Shown here: in pieces, positions 1 to 10,742 of the stretch
Layout: each line of letters begins with the position of its first letter
How positions within the stretch are numbered: position 1 is the first letter of the stretch
Assembly: GCA_029204225.1 (NCBI GenBank)
Contig: CM055105.1
Location: 52,030,331-52,094,330, forward strand
Length of the DNA stretch: 64,000 nt
Reading direction: 5' to 3'
Source of the DNA: Diphasiastrum complanatum
Lineage: Eukaryota; Streptophyta; Lycopodiopsida; Lycopodiales; Lycopodiaceae
Position numbers and translations under genes: made by a program
Notes under the pieces: generated by a model
The model's database searches: none
What the model saw: the letters and a program-made list of their open reading frames with translations, nothing else
Told to the model about the DNA's origin: nothing

Positions 1-470
1 AGAACATAAAGATTTGGATTTGAACTTCTCATAAACTCATGAGAGAAAAAGTAATGATCAATACATCCATACCATGCATGTGGCGCTTGCTTGAAACCAT
101 AGAGTAATTTGTGTAGCTTGCATACCTTATGTTCATGTCCCTTCACAACAAAGCCTTGTGGTTGGAGGATGTATACTTTTCCGGCCTTCATGTCTGCTTT
201 CTTCTTATAGCATTCGTGTGCCCAATGACCATGTTTGTGGCATTTGTTCTTCTTCTTCTTTTTCTACTTTGATGATGACTCTCCCTCATCCTCATCATCA
301 TTGCCCTTCTTTGGAATCCTCTTCCAACCTTTTTGCTCGTTCTTGGCTTGCAATGCTTGATCATCCTATGTCCGCAACGATATCCCATAGCTCCTTCTCC
401 ATGAGTATACTCTTCATTTTGAACTTCAAAATGTTGTAGTTGGAAGCCCTATCGAGTTTGCTTGCGTCCC
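1..470 (-). pseudogene. copia gag fused to reverse transcriptase (fragment)
   Basis: Read on the minus strand, this is one open frame with few stops. It starts in the gag N-terminal region (LDRASNYNILKFKMKSIL, then ELWDIV). It passes a Lys-rich stretch and a zinc knuckle (CHKHGHWAHEC, where the first Cys of CCHC is Lys), then jumps at about position 178 straight into reverse transcriptase (QPQGFVVKGHEHKVCKL, LYGFKQAPHAWY). Protease, integrase and the first part of RT are missing, so this is an internal deletion product. The RT continues out of the window on the left. Family assignment rests on the LYG.KQAP motif and the knuckle. It is unlikely to encode a working protein. Confidence 0.8.
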
Positions 471-1294
471 CAAAATTGCCTCATTGATGTCGGCCATTTC
501 CCAATTATGTAAAGATGCACTTGTAGGCTATAAAGAGTATGTCGAGGCCAATAGTGATGTCAAAAGTAAAAAAATAATGACCTGCAATTTTTAGCTTACC
601 GGGACACCCGCCGCTTTGCCGCCAAATTGGAAGCCAAATCAGTTTCACCTTCCTAAATGCTCCTTACCATGAACTTGCAACTTCGTGCCCTATAGAGTGG
701 TGAAATTGCTTTTGATGCGCTCCGAACACTTTCTCCGTGGCAATCACTCTGTTTTGTCGTACTGTACTTGCAGGTACACAAGGTGCCTTTCGTTTGGAGG
801 CTATAGCCCTTCGTTTGGCCAAAATAGGCTAAAGGACATGCAAATAGAAGCACTTTGAATTCTTTTGAACTGTTTTTTCTCTTTGAAAAAACTCTTCCCT
901 TCAAGGCGAAATTCACCACTTGGGCCCTTTTAGGGAGAGAAGTAATAAATCCAACAATAGTGATGTAGCTAAAAGCATGGTTTGGTGGTACAAAAAAAGA
1001 ACCCATTTTTCATTGTACGTTTTAGTAGTACGTGTCACTTTTTGGGGATTTTATTACTCATAATCTATATTGCTAATACATTCAATACTTATGGTAGTAC
1101 ATTTCTCACTTTTTGGAGCTTGATAGGTGCTACACACGAGTTAATGCAATGAAGGCGTCCTAGTAATGATGGGACTACTTTATCTAATTTGAATTTGGAT
1201 AATAAATGCTTTACCCTTCAAATGATAAGGGCTTTCTTCTACATTGCTATCGTTGCTTTCTACTGGAGGAGTTCATTGTTATCGTCGTTCTATG
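471..1294. other. no recognisable gene
   Basis: About 820 bp without a convincing coding region. An open frame of 117 codons on the minus strand (653-1006) has no family signature and no neighbour that would explain it. The stretch is probably decayed retrotransposon sequence, but I see no LTR ends, PBS or PPT. Confidence 0.4.
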
Positions 1295-1668
1295 CTATCA
1301 GTTGAGCATACTTAGATTGACATAAAAAATCCTTTATCATAAACGTCAATCTCTAGACCTAGTATGTAATGGATTTCTCTTAGATCTTGCATCTTGAACT
1401 CACTTCTAAGTGCAATTTTAGTTTCTTTAACTAAATTGACTTCCACTTAGGATAATATCAAAAACATAAATTAGAAGAAATACAATATCACTAGCATAAA
1501 ACTTTAGATACATGGAAGGATCATAGTCACGTAGGATAAATCCTAGTGAGACAAGGAAAGAATACCTCAAAGCCTTGACTTTGTAAGAAAATTGTTTTTC
1601 AACAAAAGCTTTGAAAATAAGGAAATAATCATACACCATAGCTTTAGGAGAAAGAAGATATAGCCATG
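1295..1668 (-). pseudogene. copia element B, integrase-RT remnant (distal half)
   Basis: The minus strand continues the integrase interrupted by element A: YTWLYLLSPKAMVYDYF, then KAFVEKQFSYKVKALR. At about 1558 it jumps to RT (SFLVSLGFILRDYDPSMYL). The catalytic YVDD motif reads YVFD. After a stop and a frame change the RT palm end is visible (QDLREIHYILGLEID). Removing element A and one copy of its 5-bp target duplication joins this exactly to 7242-7812, giving FTRYTWLYLL, so both halves belonged to one element before A inserted. The integrase C-terminus and most of RT are deleted. Confidence 0.85.
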
Positions 1669-1673
1669 TGTAT
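1669..1673. repeat. target-site duplication of element A (left)
   Basis: TGTAT lies immediately left of the LTR and is repeated at 7237-7241. It is a perfect 5-bp duplication, the size expected for copia integrases. Confidence 0.95.
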
Positions 1674-2320
1674 TGTGAAAAATACAGATCCTAAGTGGAT
1701 CTAAACTCCAAGATCATTGGCTTGAATGCTTGCACTCCAAACTACATAAGCTAGGAATTGGCAACACATTCTATGCTACCTAGAATGCAAAGAACTTGAT
1801 CAAAAAGCATTTATCACAAATGGAAACTTCCATAAACATCAAGTGCGGCCCAAAATAGCATTATACAGTCCATAATACATCAGCCTATCACTTTTGGAAA
1901 GCACCTAAGATCATACACACAAAGCTTGAACTCAATCACTACACAATGCCAACAATGGAAGGAGAACCCAATAGAAAAATCTCTCATTAAGCAAATGAAT
2001 ACAATGGATCTGCTCCAACCTGTTTCTCCACGGCCTACCTGCTATATATAGCTGAGAGAGATGACTCTCTCTCCTCTCTCTAGACCCTCCTTACCTAAAA
2101 TATGCCCTATATAGGTAAAATTGGCATATATGTCCAAAATACATGAAAATGGACTCATTTCGAAGGTCTTGAAGTTTGACACTTCTTCATACTGAAAAAA
2201 TACACTTACTAAAAATATCTAGACCTGTTTCACACGTGTGAAAAGTCAGATCCTAAACTATGTGCCATTTTTAGCAATTTTGGCCTAAAACTAGACAAGG
2301 AAATGTTGACAATTTTCACA
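1674..2320 (-). repeat. element A 3' LTR
   Basis: 647 bp with terminal TGTGAAAA/TTTTCACA. It contains a minus-strand TATA box (CTATATATAG at 2042-2051), a GA/CT-rich stretch near 2060-2085, and the palindrome CACACGTGTG at 2231-2240. Confidence 0.95.
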
Positions 2321-2333
2321 CTCCCTCTTCAAC
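2321..2333 (-). other. element A polypurine tract
   Basis: The minus strand reads GTTGAAGAGGGAG directly before the 3' LTR. This is the expected primer for plus-strand DNA synthesis. Confidence 0.85.
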
Positions 2334-5300
2334 TTAACTTGCTAGTTTTACAACACTACTTTGTTCCAACTTAAGAATGATCTCCATCATCAGAATAGAT
2401 CTCTTCTCAAGGATCCTAATATGTACAAAATAGGACACAACATAATTGATATAGATAATAGTGTCCATATAGGATGCTTCACTATTTCTTACATCAATTT
2501 TACATAGAATCATAAAAATGGTACATGTAAAAGAACATAGAATCTCAATTAATGAATTCCTCCATGTATCCATCTCTGGTTTCTCTGTAAAATAGCAGCA
2601 AACAATTTGTAAATGAAAGTGATCAACAAGTGTTTGCATGCCTCCTCCACATTTCACTATACATATAGTGAATGCAACATGTATCTCCATGAATGAACTT
2701 CCATCACCACCTTGCCTTTGTAGATCTTCAATCCATGAAAGCCTTTGAGTGAATGAATGCCAAAAAGATGTGTTCCCTACTCCATTTGAATGACCAAAAC
2801 CTGAACTTGAAATACTTGAAGTACCTCCACAAGATTTGCACACAACGCTTGATCCTACAATGTCAACAAGTTGCCAATTTGCCAACACTAGAATACTAGA
2901 TCTTGAACTTTGTTCAAAAGAAAACATATTGACCACTTCAATACCTTTCAAGATCTGAATGAATTCATGTACTTGATCATACAAACCAGCAATGATAACT
3001 ATTCCATCTCCAAGATCCAAAGGATGCAAAACTATGGAACTAGTTTTATTGAAATTTGACAATTTCAACACATTGACATAACAATGTTCATACATGAGAT
3101 TAGACAAGTAAGGTAGAGTAAAAAGACACTTCCTTGCAGCTCCAAAGACCTTACTTGAACCTTCAAGAACCTGTAAAAACAGATCCAAGATGCTTTGCCC
3201 ATGTGGCTCCCCTTTCATGCTTTTGACTAGCTTCCAATTGCTACTTGCCTCTTGGTGTTGATGAAGCAATTCAAGATCAACATCTTGATCTTCCAAAAAA
3301 ACATCAAGGACTTTGCATTTATAAACATCTTCAGATCTGAACCTCTGAAGATACTCCCTCTCAAACACATGATTAACATCCCACAAGATCTCATCATTGC
3401 TTGATTTCAACCTTTCACTATAGTTAGTGAAAACAATGTCACCATCATAAACCAAAAGATAGATTTCTACACTTCTATCCAACATGAAGTAGAGTAGATG
3501 AAGTTGAGTATCAAACCTAATAAAACCAGCCCATTTGAGCTCAAACCAAACCTCAACGAGATCTTCCTTTCCTTGAAGAAATTGCCACTTGAGTTGCTCC
3601 ATGTAAATATCTTCTTCAACCAACCTTTTGCCATCTTGACCATGAATGAACAATCCACCACAATCATAGAATGCTTTGAGTTGATGAAGAGATGTTAGAT
3701 CCATGCTTTGGATCTTCCCAAGAACCACTCTTCCATTGCCCTTTCCTTCACAAGACTCCCTCTTAATGCTAGCACCACAAAAGTTAGAAACCTCCCTCTT
3801 GATAGTTGCACCATAAGAAGTAGAAGACTCTTGAATATTAGAAGCCAAGAAAAGAATCCTTAGTACCTTCAACATAAGAGTGATTGAAGTACTCTCTCTT
3901 TTCAAACATGAACTTCTACTCAATGATTTAGGTAATGAGTCATATGATAATGATTCTTCCTCACTATCGTTCATAAAAACATCATTCAAAGTACATCCTA
4001 CTTTGAACACTTCACATACTTCTCTTCCTTTTGACTTGTGATCTCCCTCACCAAGTCTCATGATAGAAACCTTTGATCTACTCTTTTTATGAAGAAATGT
4101 GACACCACTTGTTGCACAAATGACTTTATCACAAAAAGATGTAAAAGAACCATTTCCTTCAAGCATGCTCAAAGCACCATCATCTTTTCCCACATGATTA
4201 CATACATCAATATGAAAAGAATTAGAAGAACAACCATCTTCTTGCAAAGAATGACACTTAGCATCTCCATCTTTTTCCATATGAACAAACAAGTCATTAG
4301 CAACAATCACTTCCAAAGAAGAATCTTCATCAACTCCATTGATGAAGTTAGCTCCTTCCTTACCTTTTCCATTTTTGCACTTGCCATCTAGCACCATTGA
4401 AGAACCACCAAGCCTTGGAAGTCCATGAGTAGAAGAGTACAAACATGATGCTAATTTAGCTCCACATGACTCCATATGACTAGTAGGTAACACTAGTGCA
4501 TCTTCAAGATCCAATGGATCCAAAAAATTGACCATAGATTCACCAAAGCTTGCCAAGTTAGCACAACAATTATCATCTCCAAGAAGTACATTAGATCTCA
4601 ACCTAGATCTAGCATTTTGTTTCTTATGGCATTCATTTGCAAAATGTCCTTTTATCCCACAATAAAAGCACTTGAACTTTGACTTATTGTTCTTAGTAGA
4701 AGAGGAAGAGGAAGAGTGATCATCATGATCAAAGTTACCACCTTTGGACCATTTCCCTTTGCCTTTACCTTTGCCCTTGAATTTGCCTTTTGTGAAGAAA
4801 GCCTCTTCACCTCCATCTTGCAAGGATGCACCATCAAGCTTTGATTGCAACCTATGTTCTTCAGCCAATAAGATTTCTTGCAAGTCAACCACACTTGGCA
4901 AGACTCTTTGAATGGCAAAACTTTGCACAAGGTTAGCATGTTCATTTAGCAAACCATTCAACATAACTTGGACTATTTCACCATCTTTTATGTTCTCATC
5001 AATGCATGCTAAATCATCACTTAGGGACTTAACTCTCAAGATAAATGCATGAGCACTTTCACCCTCTCTTTGCCTACTAGAAAATATTTGTCTCCTTAGG
5101 GTCAATACCCTAGATGTGGACTTTGATTCAAAGAGCTTATTTAAGGCATTCCATGCCTCACTTGCACTTTGACACTTTCCAACTTCCTTGAGAAGTTCAT
5201 TTGTAACATTCATTTTAATGATATGAAGAGCCCTTTTGGCCTTCTTATCAAACCTTTGTTGCTCTTGAAGTGTGAGAGGTCTCTCTTCAATTTCTGCAAC

Positions 5301-5417
5301 TATGTCCATGAGTTCATTCAACTCAAGTAAGGACTCCATCCTCACTTTCCAAGTAGAGTAGTTTGATGAACTCAACCTTTCACTAGACTCTAGCATGATC
5401 CCACCATTGGAAGCCAT
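2334..5417 (-). CDS. gag-derived protein of element A with 760-residue non-pol extension
   Basis: 1027 codons without interruption. Residues 1-200 are a copia gag (UBN2-type) core: MASNGGIMLESSERL, SNYSTWKVRMESLL, then RVLTLRRQIFSSRQ. Residues 205-247 are basic and Gly/Lys/Ser-rich. A CCHC knuckle lies at C250-C253-H258-C263. Residues 270-1027 match no retroviral enzyme I know: there is no DSG protease, HHCC/DDE integrase, YVDD or RNase H. Around residues 700-740, KVLDVFLEDQDVDL and LVKSMKG resemble the decayed sequence downstream of the integrase in copia K (47600-47720), so the extension has relatives. The start is set by the gag-typical MAS-GG N-terminus shared with J, C and G. The product probably forms or joins virus-like particles that package the element's RNA. 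The role of the extension is unknown. Confidence 0.9.
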   Translation of the reverse strand: MASNGGIMLESSERLSSSNYSTWKVRMESLLELNELMDIVAEIEERPLTLQEQQRFDKKAKRALHIIKMNVTNELLKEVGKCQSASEAWNALNKLFESKSTSRVLTLRRQIFSSRQREGESAHAFILRVKSLSDDLACIDENIKDGEIVQVMLNGLLNEHANLVQSFAIQRVLPSVVDLQEILLAEEHRLQSKLDGASLQDGGEEAFFTKGKFKGKGKGKGKWSKGGNFDHDDHSSSSSSTKNNKSKFKCFYCGIKGHFANECHKKQNARSRLRSNVLLGDDNCCANLASFGESMVNFLDPLDLEDALVLPTSHMESCGAKLASCLYSSTHGLPRLGGSSMVLDGKCKNGKGKEGANFINGVDEDSSLEVIVANDLFVHMEKDGDAKCHSLQEDGCSSNSFHIDVCNHVGKDDGALSMLEGNGSFTSFCDKVICATSGVTFLHKKSRSKVSIMRLGEGDHKSKGREVCEVFKVGCTLNDVFMNDSEEESLSYDSLPKSLSRSSCLKRESTSITLMLKVLRILFLASNIQESSTSYGATIKREVSNFCGASIKRESCEGKGNGRVVLGKIQSMDLTSLHQLKAFYDCGGLFIHGQDGKRLVEEDIYMEQLKWQFLQGKEDLVEVWFELKWAGFIRFDTQLHLLYFMLDRSVEIYLLVYDGDIVFTNYSERLKSSNDEILWDVNHVFEREYLQRFRSEDVYKCKVLDVFLEDQDVDLELLHQHQEASSNWKLVKSMKGEPHGQSILDLFLQVLEGSSKVFGAARKCLFTLPYLSNLMYEHCYVNVLKLSNFNKTSSIVLHPLDLGDGIVIIAGLYDQVHEFIQILKGIEVVNMFSFEQSSRSSILVLANWQLVDIVGSSVVCKSCGGTSSISSSGFGHSNGVGNTSFWHSFTQRLSWIEDLQRQGGDGSSFMEIHVAFTICIVKCGGGMQTLVDHFHLQIVCCYFTEKPEMDTWRNSLIEILCSFTCTIFMILCKIDVRNSEASYMDTIIYINYVVSYFVHIRILEKRSILMMEIILKLEQSSVVKLAS

Positions 5418-6577
5418 GATTCTAATGTTTCTTCAACTTTTAGGTTTTGTCCTAAAGCACTTAGCACTCACTTTTCTCTCAACAAATGATAGATAAAGAG
5501 ATCTATGAAGATTTAGGACCCTAAAACACTTCTATCTTGAACCTAGATGGTTTCCAAGCATAGAAAGGAAGATTGAAACACATGCAACACTTTGCACACA
5601 CTAAGAATGGATTACAAAATCAAACCAACCTGAACACACTCTTGCTTAAGCTCTCAAACTTTCCAGCAAGTGACCAAATCAAGTTATGGTGTGAAGAGTT
5701 ACTTGCATTCTTAGAAAATACCCAAAACTAGGATGCCAAGATTACCTAGTAATGAACAAACTTGATCAACATATGATCAACACACTAAGATATTGATTCA
5801 ACCTGTAAAACCACATGTAAACCACACTTCTAAAAGTTTATAAACTCCAGCAAGTGATAAATACAAGATTTAGAGGTGAATGAATGAGCACACTTAGTGA
5901 ATCACAAGACTAGCTTCACTATCTTGTCAAACCTTGGTGTTTAGATGTAGATCTAAGATCACTTCACATGAGAATGTTCCTCAACCTGTTAAGAACCTGA
6001 AAACACACTTGCATAATGGTTAACACCTTCCAGCAAATGCTCCAATCAAATTACATAAGGAGAGTTACTTACATGCTCAACAAAGTACACCAAAAATTAT
6101 GCCAAAATTGATGACAATCTTTACAATATGCTCTTCACAATGGAGCTTACAATATGTTCACCCAAAAAAGGGGATCTTTCATCCAAATGGGAGCTTTGCT
6201 CAGCCTTTAGGAGAATTACAACTCACTCAAAAGAGCATTTGTCATCCACTTAAGGAGAAGTTTCATCCACTTAAGGAGAGTGTTCATCCAAGAATGGAGA
6301 TTGTCAACAATAGGATTGAAAAGAACATTGTTAGTATTGAATATGCACAAGCCTCACAATCACAAATGATTAGGTGTTATGATCTGATCCAAAATAGTTT
6401 CTTTTCAGCCTCTGATCTTCAATAGACCTGAAATATGCTTTTGATCCACAAGTTCAACTCACAAAACAAAGGTTAGTAAGATTTGATCAACAAAGCAATG
6501 CAAAATCATGCTAGAACTTGATCAAACATCCAAATATCACCAAAAATGGAATACTTACTGTAAATAGAAGCCAACCA
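5418..6577 (-). other. element A untranslated leader
   Basis: 1160 bp between PBS and gag start with no gene. It contains a perfect short tandem repeat (TTCATCCACTTAAGGAGA type, about 6241-6290). It also holds degenerate longer repeats, for example the segments around 5660-5740 and 6030-6110 that share CCAGCAA...CCAATCAA and AGAGTTACTT. It presumably carries the packaging signal. Confidence 0.6.
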
Positions 6578-6589
6578 GCTCTGATACCA
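6578..6589 (-). other. element A primer-binding site (initiator Met tRNA type)
   Basis: The minus strand reads TGGTATCAGAGC immediately inside the 5' LTR. It is the standard plant copia PBS, complementary to the 3' end of initiator tRNA-Met. Confidence 0.95.
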
Positions 6590-7236
6590 TGTGAAAAATA
6601 CAGATCCTAAGTGGATCTAAACTCCAAGATCATTGGCTTGAATGCTTGCACTCCAAACTACATAAGCTAGGAATTGGCAACACATTCTATGCTACCTAGA
6701 ATGCAAAGAACTTGATCAAAAAGCATTTATCACAAATGGAAACTTCCATAAACATCAAGTGCGGCCCAAAATAGCATTATACAGTCCATAATACATCAGC
6801 CTATCACTTTTGGAAAGCACCTAAGATCATACACACAAAGCTTGAACTCAATCACTACACAATGCCAACAATGGAAGGAGAACCCAATAGAAAAATCTCT
6901 CATTAAGCAAATGAATACAATGGATCTGCTCCAACCTGTTTCTCCACGGCCTACCTGCTATATATAGCTGAGAGAGATGACTCTCTCTCCTCTCTCTAGA
7001 CCCTCCTTACCTAAAATATGCCCTATATAGGTAAAATTGGCATATATGTCCAAAATACATGAAAATGGACTCATTTCGAAGGTCTTGAAGTTTGACACTT
7101 CTTCATACTGAAAAAATACACTTATTAAAAATATCTAGACCTGTTTCACACGTGTGAAAAGTCAGATCCTAAACTATGTGCCATTTTTAGCAATTTTGGC
7201 CTAAAACTAGACAAGGAAATGTTGACAATTTTCACA
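6590..7236 (-). repeat. element A 5' LTR
   Basis: 647 bp, almost identical to 1674-2320. It has a minus-strand TATA box at 6958-6967 and the CACACGTGTG palindrome at 7147-7156. Confidence 0.95.
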
Positions 7237-7241
7237 TGTAT
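7237..7241. repeat. target-site duplication of element A (right)
   Basis: TGTAT, matching 1669-1673. Confidence 0.95.
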
Positions 7242-7812
7242 CTTGTGAAATCATCAATAAAAGTAACAAAGCAAGTGGCTCCTCCTTTGCTTTTAGATGA
7301 TGAAAAATGTACATTTGAGTGTATCAACTCAAATGGATGTGTAGTCTTGATGGAAGACCTTGGATATGGCTTCTTATGTGACTTTGTTGTTGCACAAGCC
7401 TCACATGGCTTGATCTCTTTGGAAAGTGATCTTGGTAAGCCAATGGATTTTGCATCTTTGACCATAAAAAGCATGGATTTGAAATGGGAATGTCCCAATC
7501 TCCTATGCCATAATTCCTCCTTGGAAATATTAGTCATATAAGCAACATCACAAGAATTTGCACTTTCATGTGGATTTAAGTTGAAAATGCCTTCATATCT
7601 AGATCCATGTGCAAGGATCTCATCAACTTTCTTAATAGTACAAGTATCGATGTTGAATTTCACATCAAGGCCATTATCAAGCAAGTGACCAAGCAATTTT
7701 GTGAGTTTAGGAACAAAAAAAACATTGGAAAGAGATAAAATTTTAGAAGATGCAAGCTTTAAGGGAATACTCCCAATTCCTTCAGCAAGTGAAATTTCCA
7801 AAAGCTCACACA
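7242..7812 (-). pseudogene. copia element B, pre-integrase and integrase N-terminal half
   Basis: Minus strand. It begins in the GAG_pre-integrase region (GIGSIPLKLASSKILSLSNV), passes the zinc-binding LWHRRLGHSHFKSM...CEACATTKSHKKPY, and enters the integrase core (THPFELIHSNVHFSS, FVTFIDDFTRY), where element A interrupts it. The first catalytic Asp of the DDE triad (normally HSD) is Asn, as in element J. Relative to J a stretch of the prepol region is missing (LTKLLGHLLDNGLDVKF), and gag and protease are absent: the frame runs directly into LTR-like sequence at about 7805. It is nonfunctional. Confidence 0.85.
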
Positions 7813-8414
7813 TGTGGGATGTACTTTTTATGTGTGAATGATCTCCCTAAGCTTTGTGTTTGCACATAGATCAATTGCATGAAGACCTATCTCTAGATTC
7901 TATGGCTAAATCACAATCTAGCATGCTAACAATCAATAATTGATTGCTTTCACATGTGTGGAGAAATCACAAAGAGAAATAATGTATGAGCAAAGCCTTC
8001 TCCTTGAGTAGAGAGAGAATGGACAATTCAAGCTTACAAGTAAAAATGACGAGAATAGCTTCAATGCTTGATTCATCAGTCCCTTACATATACAATGACT
8101 AGTACTAGCTCGAGGTAGATCAGCCCTTGACCTTCATTGGTCCACTTTGAAGAGTAGTTTCTATCAAAAATTTGACACCTACCACTTTGCATGTTGAGAA
8201 ATGCAGCTTTAACTACATTTTTCCTACATGTGTCACTTTCCAGAATACATATGTACAGATGTTCATGCATGTGCCAATACAAGTCTTAGTTTGCTTTGCA
8301 TGTCACTTTTGACAAACTTGACTTAATGCATGTGAAGTGGCTCGAGTTCCTACCAAGCCAAATTTGGCTTCTTCATGTTCTACATCTCCATGCATGATGG
8401 AAAACTTCATCAAC
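7805..8414 (-). repeat. probable LTR remnant of element B (C-family)
   Basis: The sequence resembles the element C LTR (11512-12304) at several points: TCACACATGTGGG near its start, AATCTAGCATGCTAA, TGTATGAGCA, and an AATGCATGTGA...CTCGAGTTCCTACCA-like block. It joins directly to B pol at about 7805, which suggests that a deletion removed gag, leader and PBS. The right boundary is uncertain. Confidence 0.55.
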
Positions 8415-9072
8415 CCCAAAAGTAAAGATACGGATGCTTTTGTCAAAAATGCAGCTATAAACACTGTTACAAGAATTGTCCATTAGACTTGGAATGAGTG
8501 CACCACTGAACCTAATCATAGTACAACCTACAACAATTCCAGGAGGGTTGCCACCAAAAAAACAACACCCTCAAGCCCCAGTGCTAGTAGTCACGTGAGC
8601 ACAAAAGTGGAAGGAAGTGGCACCCTCACCAACCCCATCAGTATCAGAAGATCAACCCTCAGCTGAAGGACTGTATCCGAATGTGAGGGAGGAAGGAAGG
8701 CAATATCAGAAGATACGCTATTGGGTGCAAAAAGTGCAAGAGGAAGAAAAAGCTCAAGCAAGAGACATACCTGCAGAACCTCTTGTTGCTGAAGAACCAG
8801 TACCACGAGTGAGCTCACCATTATGTACTGATCAGAATGATCGATTACACCATCACAAACCACCATTCCACATGGTGGAGCCCGAGGATCCACACACTGA
8901 AGTGCTCACAAGTTTGCTAGCAAGCCGTGTCAGCTTATCCCTTGGAGAAGTATTGCGGATTGTGCCACAAGCCAAGAACCTTTTAGTTGAATGGGCCAAA
9001 GCTGAAGCGAAACTAGTAACACCCAAACCCATATATTGTGCGGGCTATGAAGAGACAAGTAATGTCCTGCAC
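8415..9072 (+). pseudogene. gypsy gag-protease linker fragment
   Basis: Near 8425-8475 the plus strand carries a knuckle-like CQKCSYKHCYKNCP. After stops it is open for 169 codons from 8617. This reading contains an acidic and Pro-rich segment, then HKPPFHMVEPEDP and SLSLGEVLRIVPQAKNLL, which has the look of the linker between gag and protease in Ty3/gypsy polyproteins. No catalytic motif is visible. Both ends are abrupt: element C starts at 9073 with a truncated LTR. Assignment to gypsy is moderate, since I rely on the knuckle and the linker style only. Confidence 0.5.
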
Positions 9073-9466
9073 ACATGTAAAGTGACATCTAGAGTCTATG
9101 TGACATTTGTCACTTGTCATGCATGAAATTCTACCAACTTTTTACAAGTGTACTAGTTCTAACTAGAAATGTCCAAATCATCATGCATGTGTCCATTAAA
9201 CTTTGTGCATGCCTTGCATGTCACTATGGATCACTTACAATCAATGCATGTGAGTTGCCACGAGTTTCTACCAGCATAATCATGCTAATTCTATGTCTAC
9301 AAACTATATACAAGTTGTATTTATCAAACTAGATAATACATAACCATGTAGCTCGAGTTCTATGTAGGCCAAACTTGGCATTTTGCATTAATGAGCTACA
9401 TACTTGCATGGTTCAACATTTGTAGCAAGCCAAGATATCAATATGGATTGTTTTTCAATTTTAACA
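9073..9466 (-). repeat. element C truncated 3' LTR
   Basis: 394 bp matching 11911-12304, ending TTTTAACA. The purine tract (minus strand CATTTTTAGGAG) follows at 9467-9478. Confidence 0.9.
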
Positions 9467-10742
9467 CTCCTAAAAATGATCTATATTGATTTGAACATGG
9501 ATCTTGGTATAACTCCAAGGTTGGCTCTATGCTTGTTGAAGGAACTTTTGCTCAAAGGTCTAGTGAGCATATCTGCAATGCAAGATGATGTGTCGATGTG
9601 CTCCAATTTGATTTCACCTTCAATGAGCTTCTCTCTCAAGAAGTGTTGTGCAACTTAGATATGCTTGCTCCTTGCATGGAATATTGGGTTGTTGGCAAGG
9701 GCTTGAGCTAAAATGTTGTCACAAATGATCATAGGTATATTTTCTTCCATAATTATCTTTAGCTCCACTAGTAACCTCTTGATCCAAAGCACTTCCTTTG
9801 TTGTTGTAGTGAGCGCCTTGTACTCAGCTTCACATGATGAGAGTGATACAATATCTTACTTTTTGGAAAGCCAAGATATCAAGTTTCCTCCAAGATATAT
9901 GGCATAAGCACTTGTAGATTTTTGATCTGCTCTATCACTTGCAAAATCCGAGTCAGAATAACCAATAATAGAAAGATCTTCACTTTTATACAATAAACCA
10001 AAATCAAAAGGTGAAGATATATATCTAAGCACTCTCTTGGCCTTTTTTCAAGGATAAATTGAAGGATTTTGCATACCCTGGCTCAACTTATGAACACTAA
10101 AGCTTATGTCAGGTCTAGTTATTGTGAGCCAAATTAAGGAGCCTATAAGACTTCTAAAAAGTGTGATGTCCTCGAAGGATCTTTCATCACCTTTGTTAGA
10201 GTCCTTTACATTTTGCTCCATAGGTGTTTCTATACTCTTACAATTCAGCATATTGAACTTTTTTAACATTGAAAGAGCATACTTAGATTGACATATGAAA
10301 GCTTTATCTTTAAGAAAGTCAATTTTTAATCCTAGAATATAGTGAATTTTTCCAAGATCTTGCATCTTGAACTCTATTCCAAGTGCAATCTTGGTTTCCT
10401 CGACTAACTTGATACAACTTCCTGTCAGAATGACATCATCAAATTCTTTGATTCATAGATGGTCTTAAGTCCATCCCAAGCTTCTTTGGCTGTAGTGCAA
10501 GATCCTATCTCTCTCAAAATTTCATTAGATACATTCATCTTAATGAAATGTAGAGCCATTCTAGCTCTCTTCTTATATTTAGGAATTTCAACCTATGCTT
10601 GAGGCTCCTCCTCAACACCAAGCACAATATCCATAACATCCTGGAGAATCAAAACAGACTCCATTCTTAACTTCCAAATTGAGTAATTAGAAGTGTTTAG
10701 TCTTTCACTGGCTTCTAGAAGATATCCTCCCTGAGATGCCAT
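9467..10742 (-). pseudogene. element C gag N-terminus joined to RT/RNase H tail
   Basis: The minus-strand ATG at 10742 opens a gag resembling that of J: MASQGGYLLEASERLN, then SIWKLRMESVLILQDVMD. One stop (TAG) falls in the hinge, then KRARMALHFIKMNVSNEI and an AKEAW motif follow. At about 10440 the sequence switches within a few bases to RT after the YVDD box (DDVILTG-like), continuing QDLGKIHYILGLKID, then ITLFRSLIGSLIWLTITRP. The RNase H C-terminus follows to 9467 (CIADMLTRPLSKSSF, IPRSMFKS). Protease, integrase and most of RT are gone. It is not translatable as one protein. Confidence 0.85.

Larger units (their letters stand above)
1674..7236 (-). mobile_element. element A: complete non-autonomous copia LTR retrotransposon
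   Basis: A 5563-bp element in minus orientation. It has two 647-bp LTRs (1674-2320 and 6590-7236), each starting TGTGAAAA and ending TTTTCACA on the plus strand. The initiator-Met PBS abuts the right LTR, a purine tract abuts the left LTR, and TGTAT target duplications flank the whole. One long ORF (2334-5417) encodes gag plus a long extension. No protease, integrase, RT or RNase H is present, so enzymes must be supplied in trans. The two LTRs differ very little by eye (for example TTACTAAA at 2206 versus TTATTAAA at 7122), which indicates a young insertion. It sits inside the integrase of element B. Confidence 0.97.

Noticed and set aside
653-1006. 117-codon minus-strand open frame
   Set aside because: No family signature, low-complexity composition, no associated element.
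6099-6425. 108-codon plus-strand frame in the element A leader
   Set aside because: Opposite to the element's transcription and created by a short tandem repeat (HPLKEKFHPLKESVHP).
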